Source: Oxytricha trifallax (Eukaryota; Ciliophora; Spirotrichea; Sporadotrichida; Oxytrichidae). From it: a stretch of 64,000 nt of DNA. The position numbers and the translations under genes were made by a program. Positions 57,043 through 64,000 of the stretch are shown here, in pieces (within the stretch, counting starts at the first letter, position 1; each line of letters begins with the position of its first letter). The notes under the pieces were generated by a model, which saw nothing but the letters and a program-made list of their open reading frames with translations, did no database searches and was not told where the DNA came from. Where the stretch lies: the NCBI GenBank assembly GCA_000711775.1, contig ARYC01000292.1:62001-126000 (forward strand), in the 5' to 3' direction.

Positions 57043-58355
57043 TCATTCTACCTTTTATCTTATTCTAGTCTAGATATTGCTGTATTCTCTGTTTGAATCT
57101 TTCTCTCTTTTGCAGCTATAGTAATCATTTCTTGCCATATCGCATTCACAAATAATTGCTGATAGAGCCCATATATCCCACTTAATATCACCATCTCTCC
57201 AGTCCTCTCTTTCCGGAAAGTATCCAGGAGTACCATACACGTTGCCAAGTCCTGAAGCTTCAACTCTCTATGATCTATTGAAATCTATTATTACTACTCT
57301 GAGAGGTGAAAAGTCAAGCATTATATTCTCAGGCTTCAAATCTCTATGAACATATCCAAGAGTGTGAAGCTCTCAATGCCTTTGCAAACATTTGTAAGAA
57401 TAAGAGGTAACTACTTTGGTGTCCTTTAATCTTAAATGTAGTCTCTTAATGCCATTTAATATAGAGGAAGACGAAAAGCTACATGATCTTGAGCAAGCAG
57501 AATACCATCGAGCTTTATTATAAATCTGAACTATCTATCTCTTGACTTCGAAAGTGCTTGGTATTCATTTACGAATTCCATTTGATACTTGTCATCGCAT
57601 TTGAAGTAGCTGAACGGATATATCTGTATGCGAACTACTTATCTGTTATGACTTTCTTCTCAAATTTATCCTCAAGGATAAGATAACTTACTTTACACTC
57701 TTTAAGGTCAATTATATTCAATATTGGAAGTTTAAGTGCATGAAGCTTAAGAGTGATTTCACTATCTCTGAGGCTGGGAGGTTTCTTCTGCTTTAATAAG
57801 TTAATTTTCTTTCTTTACTCTTTGTTCCAAAGTTTCTAAAGGGTCTCATGGCTTTCTTTTTTAAAGAAAGACCTCCCCAGTCTCTGGATCTATTACTTCA
57901 AACTTCTTGCCATGATGGTTTTATAGATGAACTTTTAGATCCCTTGAATGATTGTATTACTTATTGCAGTAAGGGCAGAAATATTTTCCATCTATCTTAT
58001 CATGCTTAAGATAGAGCTTGGGCTTGTTAGAATGCTGCTCTAAGATATGACGCTTAAGAGCAGATTTATAAGTGAAGTTCTTCTCACACTCCTCACATAA
58101 ATGTAATGCTTTTATTTCTTTTCTCTCTTCCTCCTCTTCAACCATTTTCATTGGAACTTCGTATTAAATTTCTTAGCTCTGCATTTCTATTTAACAACTG
58201 AATTGCTATTCAAAGTCTGATACCTAAATAAAAATAATTTCAGGTTCGTACTAGGTAGAGGCATCGCAAGTCTCAATTTTCTTTTGATTCATGAAAGAAA
58301 GTTTTTGCTGGCTAATACCAAGCAATGCCGCTTTTCTAAGTAAGTTACCGCTCAT
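57043..58355 (-). pseudogene. TBE-2 57K zinc-finger/kinase gene, frameshifted
   Basis: Starts MSGNLLRKAALLGISQQ (58355). Fingers ALHLCEECEKNFTYKSALKRH and YFCPYCNK with H-L-x-N-H-H, then a TGA near 57865 and frame changes. Kinase part ELHTLGYVHRDLKPENIM, VVIIDFNRS (Asn in DFG, as in TBE-1), GTPGYFPERED and WDIWALSAIICE in another frame, to TGA at 57043-57045. A two-base loss next to the start of the catalytic loop (about 57375) is evident from comparison with TBE-1. Not functional as printed. Confidence 0.85.
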
Positions 58356-58928
58356 TTTATAAATACTATTAATAATTATACAAGCTATTTAAATTCTACA
58401 TTTATACAAGAGTAAGAGCATATTCTCAAAGGTTTAGAGAGGTTTAATGAGAACAGAGTACGAGACATTAGTTTTATATTTCTTAGATTTAGAGATAATT
58501 TATAAACTAATTCATCCATTTTATTCATTAAAATGCACCTAAATGTGTTTTGTAAAATTAGGTGGTGCTCCTAAAGCTGTTCTTGTAAATTTAGGAGGCG
58601 AGATTTTAAAATTTAATTTTTTTAATGTACCTCCTAATAAGGTTTTGAACTTTAATATAACCACCTAATTAAGTTTTAAATAAATTAGGAGCACCACCTA
58701 ATTAAATGAATTATTATTAGGAGCAATTTAAAAGAGAAAGTTTGATAAAAATGGAAGTCAAACTTTGAAACTTGGAGAAAGTTCTTCCATCTTTATATTA
58801 CTATCTTTTCAGGTTGACCTCCAGTTGGATCTCTCTATTTAGTAGTAAAATTTTAGTAAGATTAGAATGGATATCCATAATTTTAAATTTCATAAACATT
58901 TATAGAAACTGGAAGCAAGATAGAGTCT
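58356..58928. promoter_or_regulatory. TBE-2 divergent spacer with GGTGGTGCTCCTAA inverted repeats
   Basis: AAATTAGGTGGTGCTCCTAAA at about 58557 and its inverse AATTAGGAGCACCACCTAATT at about 58683 flank further half copies (TTAGGAGGCGAG, ACCTCCTAATAAGG, ACCACCTAATTAAG). This parallels the GGTACC repeats at the same place in TBE-1. Probably a promoter or protein-binding array (inference). Confidence 0.55.
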
Positions 58929-59710
58929 ATGAATGATGCAATGAAGAGAATAAAATCTCAAGAATTGATAGGAAAATTTCGAAGTAAGGAGGACCTCTAT
59001 AGATATTTGGTATAGCAAGGTAAGCTTTAATAAAATACTAATATATTAACCATAGTTGGATTGTTCTTGCCAACTCAGGAAGGAACAAAAATATCATTCT
59101 TAAAAGCCTAACTAAGTGAAGAGAAAAAAGCTTTTAAGACCAATGAAATAAAGATGATTGAGATACCTAACTACCCTGAAATCTCAATGACAAACCTCTA
59201 TGATGATGCGATGAGTGATCCAGATGTTGCTCTGTACCTACCATCAAAGTTACAACTCTCAAATAAGTTACCAGAGAGAAACTTCTTCTTTGAAGTTCTT
59301 GGAACTCTTAAACCAGAGTACTTAAGTGAAGTAATTTAAGAAGCTCATAAGAAACGCTACAGAATCTCTCCTGAAGAGAAAAAGAAGCAGGGAATCAAAA
59401 TCAGTGACTCATGGCTGTAGGAACTCCAGAAGCATCCATTCATCTCAAGTAAGCATAGACTTCTAACTTTATAGAAAAACCTGGCACTGCTATATACTTG
59501 ATGAAAGAGCGCAGCAAATTAAACAGAGAGAGAAAGTCTCAAGAAAAGCATGAATTGAGTAAGAGACTCATCAAAGATTTATAAAAGCCAGAAGAGATGA
59601 ACATAGATGCAGGGGCTGGCACTAAGAGAAGAAACATGGGCCCAAGCAAGCCTTAAGAGGAAGAAAAGAAAGAGAAGCCAAATCCCTTTACGGGCAAATT
59701 TAATATGTGA
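58929..59710 (+). CDS. TBE-2 22K protein gene, intact with two introns
   Basis: Exons 58929-59019, 59056-59448 and 59475-59710; introns 59020-59055 (36 nt) and 59449-59474 (26 nt), both GT-AG. Spliced length is 720 nt, 239 residues, with no TGA before the end. It begins MNDAMKRIKSQELIGKF; at the place of the TBE-1 ATG there is ATA, so the second Met is used. Conserved core VGLFLPTQEGTKISF, IPNYPEISMTNLY, NKLPERNFFFEVLGTL; basic tail KRRNMGPSK to TGKFNM. No known domain; the preserved splicing and frame argue for function. It ends 6 bp from the convergent 42K stop. Confidence 0.92.
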
Positions 59711-59716
59711 ACTTAT

Positions 59717-60766
59717 TCATTCGTTTAAATCTAAAACTTATTTATAAACACAAAATCTCCCTTCTCTTGCGCATACTTTTGCTTTATCATCGCTGACTCT
59801 TTTAGCAGCACTCTTAATAAAATCTACTGTATCTATCTTCAGATCGTGCATCAGATGATAGAGCAGAAGTTTCTTGTAGTGGCCTTTTAATAGGCCCCAA
59901 TATAGTTCAATTCCATTGAATTGAGGGCTATAAGGAACATTAAATACAGGTGTTATGTTTAGCCTTTCATATTCTCTCCTTGAGTCTTTAGTTTTATGAA
60001 CTGATAAGTTATCAACAAACAGGATAATTTCTTATTCAGCATACTTATCTCTTAGCTATTGCAAAAATTTAATATATTATTCAGTCTTAATAGAGCGAGG
60101 GTGGATAACATAAGTCTCAAGCCCACTATCTTCACTGATTCCACCAAGGATTGCATGAGTTTATACCTTAACCTTTTGATCATAAACTTCTATGTTGCTG
60201 TACCTCTTATACCAAGACCTCGATATGAAGGTATTAAACGTGAATACTGCCTCATCAGCATGTATGAACTTTATATTATGCTCTTAAGCCCTCTGCATTT
60301 AATCGAATATATAATTTAAATTATCCTTATAAAATGGAACATTAAAGTCGATCACTCTCTTAATGCGATTGACTGTCTTGTAAGATATACCATTCTTTTT
60401 ATAGATATTAGCTATGGATTATGCAGAGATGTGTAGCTCAGGAAATTGGCGATGAAACATCACAGCCCTCTAGGCCAGAGAGAAATGAGCCCAGTATTTT
60501 AGAGTCTTATCATTAATAAGATAATCGATATGATGCTACTAGAATTTTAAAGGTCTTTTAGGCTTAGAATTAAGATGCTATCTCTTTAAATTCAATGCTT
60601 ATAGACAGTGTGACCTAACAGTAGCAGGAGATTTATGGAGCAGTCTTGCAATAGATGTGTAATTTAGAATAGGTCTGAGTTGATCACTATAATCATTACA
60701 TCCATAACGCAACTTAAACAATAAATCTATATATTCACTGTCATAAACTGATCCCAAACCTCGCAT
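59717..60766 (-). CDS. TBE-2 42K DDE transposase, intact
   Basis: 350 codons from MRGLGSVYDSEYIDLLF to TGA at 59717-59719, no in-frame TGA. HTH YTSIARLLHKSPATVRSH near residues 45-65. Catalytic residues in FIHADEAVF, ILFVDNLSVH and FNGIELYW, DD34E spacing. About 20 more C-terminal residues than the TBE-1 copy (AREGRFCVYK... instead of ending ARKGI). It would recognise the TIRs and perform cut-and-paste; TBE transposases are thought to help germline DNA elimination in Oxytricha. Confidence 0.95.
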
Positions 60767-60797
60767 ATTCTCACTTAAATTACTGATATTTAAACCA

Positions 60798-60904
60798 TTA
60801 ACCCCTACATAAACCCTATTAAAACCCTAATAAAGCATGCGTTAATAGTCTACTTTCATCAATCAAAAACTCAATCAAACAACTTCAGGGGTTTTGGGGT
60901 TTTG
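60798..60904 (-). repeat. TBE-2 right TIR
   Basis: Inverted copy of the left TIR with very few differences. Confidence 0.95.
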
Positions 60905-60907
60905 AAT

Positions 60908-61181
60908 GATACCTAACAGTTGGGGCACTCTTGCGTAGGAGTCTTGCTATGGCTGTATAATTCAACACTGGTTTGACTTAGTCTATATTAATACTTGTAC
61001 CATAACTAAGCTTAAGCAGTAAATCTAAATATTACTCATCATAAATAGACCCTAAATTTCGCTAATTTCTATTTCTCATTTTGCAAAATTGGCCTAATTT
61101 CTCTACTAACCCCGATAAGACCCCAACAATACCCTACAAATCAAAGCACTTATAAACCTCACTAAGGGGTTTTGGGGTTAT
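60908..61181. mobile_element. Truncated TBE end (TBE-3 fragment)
   Basis: Collinear with the right end of TBE-1: a minus-strand 42K start (MRNRNQRNLGSIYDEQYLDLL to the HTH RKSAPTVRYH), then the TBE-1-type TIR ending AAGGGGTTTTGGGGTTATG. The fragment begins exactly at the TBE-2 edge, in the HTH codons. The rest of this element is not on the other side of TBE-2. Confidence 0.9.
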
Positions 61182-61329
61182 GAATGAAGTGTTTGACTAT
61201 GTTTCAATAGAAGATGAACTTACTATCTAAATAATATCACTTTTAATTATTGATTTAAAAGTTTATTTCTACTTCAAAATATTAACCTTATAAATATGTT
61301 AGTAAATACTGTCATAAAAAATTGAATCA
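61182..61329. other. AT-rich junction to satellite
   Basis: Short non-coding link; nothing recognised. Confidence 0.4.
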
Positions 61330-64000
61330 AGTTAATTGGACATCGCTGATCACGAATATAAAATAAGAATTGTCGTTTCTTCACATCACGCAGAGTTAAA
61401 GGCATTTAAAGTTTTATTATAAAAATTGATGATCCAGTATGTTAATAATTGCATTTACGGATTTTCGAGGCATCGAGAGAGGGTCTCGTAAATTCATGAG
61501 ATGACCTGAAATTATGTAAACACTCTAATTTTGGATTTCTGAGCTAGTGTGAATCTCCTGAACACAAGATTTTCAGAAATTATGGAGGGATTTTTTTTTA
61601 ATTTTGGATTTTCTGAGGATTTATTCAAGATGAAACCTTTCCCGTTACAACTCAACTTCAAAATTATTATTTCAATAAACTTTCGGAGATAATGATTCTG
61701 GTCATTTGGACATCGCTGAACACGAATACAAAATAAGAATTGTCATTTCTTCTAAATGCGCAAAGTTAATCCTTTATGATGTGTTTTTTATCGTTTTAAT
61801 AAGAATTAGATTTTATTGATTTCAATATTAATACTTTTGAAAATTGTTAAAATTAAATTAATTGAGTACTGAACAATTTTAAACAAGATATGTAAGTGTT
61901 AAATAAAATATCCATATAATATCGATTATGTCTCACTGAATACGAATACAAATTAAGAATTTTCATGTCTTAAAAATGCTCAAAGTTATATCTTTTCAAA
62001 CTTTTCTTATGAATTTATGTTAGTTTATAAAAAGAAAAAGTGCAAACAAAATTTATTAAGTGTTCAAGAATTAAAATTATGATATAAATATGGTAGTAAA
62101 TACAACAAGTAACAATTGAATCAAGTTATTTGGATATCGCTGGCAGGAATAAAAAATTAGAATTGTCGTTTCTTCACATCTCGCAGAGTTCTAGGCATTT
62201 GAAGTTAAATTATGTAGATTTATGATCCAGTATGTTTAAAATGGCATTTTAGGGTATTCGAGGCATCGAGAGAGACGACCTGAAATTAAGCAAATCCACT
62301 AATTTTGGGGTCTTGAGAAAGTGTGTAACACTGGAACACAAGATAAATTGCCTCAGTAATAAAATATTGAGTAGTGAAATTGAAGATTTTGGTCTTTTTG
62401 CATATTTGATCAGAGCCAAACTTTCCCGTTAAAATTCAACTTCAAATTATTTTTTTCAATAATCTCCCGAAGATAAGATTCTGGGTATTTGGACATCGCT
62501 GAAGATGAACACAATAGTAGAATTGTCGTATCTTCACATCACGCAGAGTTAAAGGCATTCAAAGTTTAATTATGTATATTTATGATCCAGTAAGTTAAAC
62601 ATGGCATTTAAGGGTTTTCGAGTCATCGAGAGATGGTCTCTTAAATTCTTGAGATGACCTGGAATTATGTAAACACTCTAATTTTGGATTTCTGAGCTAG
62701 TGTGAATCTCCTGAACACAAGATTTTCAAAAGTTATGGAGGGATTATTTTGTTAATTTTGGAATTTTTGAGAATTTTATTAAGACCAAAACCTTTCCCGT
62801 TATAATTCAATTTTAATATTATTTTTTCAATAAACTCCTGAAGAAAATGATTCTGGTCATTTTAACATCGCTGAACACGAATACAATATTAGAACTGTCG
62901 TTTCATCACATCACGCAGAGTTATAGGCATCTAAAGTGTTCGAGGCATTTGCAGATGGTCTGGGAAATTCATGAGATGACCTGATATTAAGCAAACCCAC
63001 TCACTAATTTTGGGCTCATGAGCAAGAAAGCAACACTGGAACAAAAGATTTTTCAAAAGTTATGGAAGTATTATTTTGTAAATTTTCTATTTTCTGAGGT
63101 TTTGTTCAAGACCGAAACATTTCCCGTAACAATTCAACTTCAAATTTATTATTTTAAAAAGCTCCAGTAAATAATGAATCTGGTCATTGGACATCGCTGA
63201 ACACGTACACAAAATTAGAATTTCAATATCTTCTAAACGAGCAAAGTTATAACCATTTAAAGTCTTCTATTATGGATTGTATCATAAAAAGAATATAAAT
63301 ATGTGTTTCTTTTTTTAAATAGTGAACTAACAAGTCCTCGATCGAAAGAACAGCGAGATTTTCATTTTGGTTTATTTAATATATAAGATTTATAATCATC
63401 ATTTTGGTCGATTCGACCTAGCTGAGCATGAATGTGAGATCATAATTGATTAATATTCAAAACTCGCAAAGTTAAAACTACGTAAAGTTTGCATGATCGT
63501 ATTAATTAGAATGTAATTTTAGTGATTTCAATATTAATTCTTTAAAAAATTAGTATAAATTAATTAAATTGAGTACTCGACAATTTCAAAAAGGATAATA
63601 AAGTGGTATAAAGAATAGCCAAAAAATATCAATTTTTCTATTTATTTCGGCCTCGCTGGACACGGTTATAAATTCAGATTTGATTTATCTTCAAAACTCT
63701 CAAATATACAGGCATTTGAATTTTTAATTTAGGAATTGATGAGTGAGTATGTTAAATAGTGATTTTTAGGGTTTTCAAGGCAAGGAGAGAGGGTCACGGA
63801 AATTCATGAGATGACCTGAAATTAAGCAAACCCACTAATTTTAGGCTCCTGAGCAAGAGTGTAACAACGGAACACAAAATAAATTGCCATTTTCAAAAAT
63901 TATGTAGGGATTATTTTGTTAATTTTCTGAGAATTTGTTCAAGCTTGAATACTTTCCCGTTACAATTCAACTTTAAATTTATTTTTTCAATAAACTCCCG
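61330..64000. repeat. Complex tandem satellite, ~370-bp units
   Basis: The landmark TTGGACATCGCTGAACACGA recurs in more or less diverged form at about 61341, 61711, 62134, 62494, 62866 and 63192 (spacings about 370, 423, 360, 372 and 326). More diverged, shorter units are at about 61930, 63417 and 63651. Other shared blocks are TTTCTTCACATCACGCAGAG, GGGTTTTCGAGGCATCGAGA, AATTCATGAGATGACCTGAA and CTTTCCCGTTACAATTCAAC. The array runs off the window. Non-coding. Length recalls a ~380-bp satellite I remember from Oxytricha germline DNA, but I cannot confirm identity. Confidence 0.9.

Larger units (their letters stand above)
56753..60904. mobile_element. Telomere-bearing element TBE-2 (4.15 kb)
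   Basis: Tips CAAAACCCCAAAACCCC and GGGGTTTTGGGGTTTTG, both with two telomeric units, flanked by AAT on each side (56750-56752 and 60905-60907), the expected 3-bp duplication. TIRs of about 105 bp differ in sequence from TBE-1 beyond the telomeric tip, so it is another TBE subfamily. Genes: 57K (-), 22K (+), 42K (-). As printed, 22K and 42K are intact and 57K is broken, the opposite of TBE-1. Confidence 0.95.

Noticed and set aside
1..64000. Bacterial features (operons, Shine-Dalgarno sites, CRISPR, rho-independent terminators)
   Set aside because: The ciliate code, introns, pointers and telomere-bearing transposons show a eukaryotic germline; no spaced CRISPR-type repeats exist.

Overview
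The window is germline (micronuclear) DNA of a spirotrichous ciliate, most like Oxytricha and its relatives. Four observations support this. Reading frames only stay open if TAA and TAG are read as Gln and TGA is the only stop. Two transposons end in C4A4/G4T4 telomere-like repeats, which is the signature of telomere-bearing elements (TBEs). Gene pieces are separated by short AT-rich spacers flanked by 4-13 bp direct repeats (pointers), and dropping the spacer plus one repeat restores the frame. A complex ~370 bp satellite fills the right end. The DNA is about 70-75% A+T; coding islands and some inserts are richer in G+C.

Layout. 0.4-5.8 kb: a decayed TBE carrying an inserted Rep/SF3-helicase element. 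5.8-14.4 kb: mostly featureless AT-rich DNA with one fold-back element and one coding fragment. 14.4-18.5 kb: a nearly complete TBE (TBE-1). 18.9-24.8 kb: three minus-strand genes (unknown, coiled coil, Nop4/RBM28-like RNA-binding protein). 24.9-32.6 kb: a scrambled tubulin-tyrosine-ligase-like (TTLL) gene; one block is out of order, the 3' block is inverted, and one spacer is a 2.1 kb Rep-helicase element. 33.6-38.7 kb: a minus-strand leucine-rich-repeat gene. 39.5-55.2 kb: one minus-strand MORN-repeat gene whose middle is split by a 9.9 kb transposon (43,593-53,500) flanked by TGACTCTT on both sides. 55.3-56.7 kb: a GC-rich coding island. 56.8-60.9 kb: a second TBE (TBE-2) next to a truncated TBE end. 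61.3-64 kb: satellite.

The 9.9 kb insertion is a nested set. The outer element is a TBE relative without telomeric ends: DDE transposase (+), 22K-type ORF (-), zinc-finger/kinase ORF (+), which is the TBE gene order reversed. Its transposase is broken by a fold-back element, its 22K gene by a 1 kb palindrome, and its zinc-finger/kinase ORF by a 4.0 kb second TBE relative (48,074-52,053). That inner element has the same three-gene plan, but the kinase is replaced by an MT-A70-type (N6-adenine) methyltransferase joined to zinc fingers. A TBE-like transposon carrying an adenine methyltransferase is the most unusual system here. Next come the Rep-helicase element that forms a pointer-bounded spacer in the TTLL gene, and the scrambled TTLL gene itself.

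Caveat: many frames carry single-base indels, often in homopolymers. From one sequence I cannot tell real decay from residual assembly error, so 'broken' means broken as printed.
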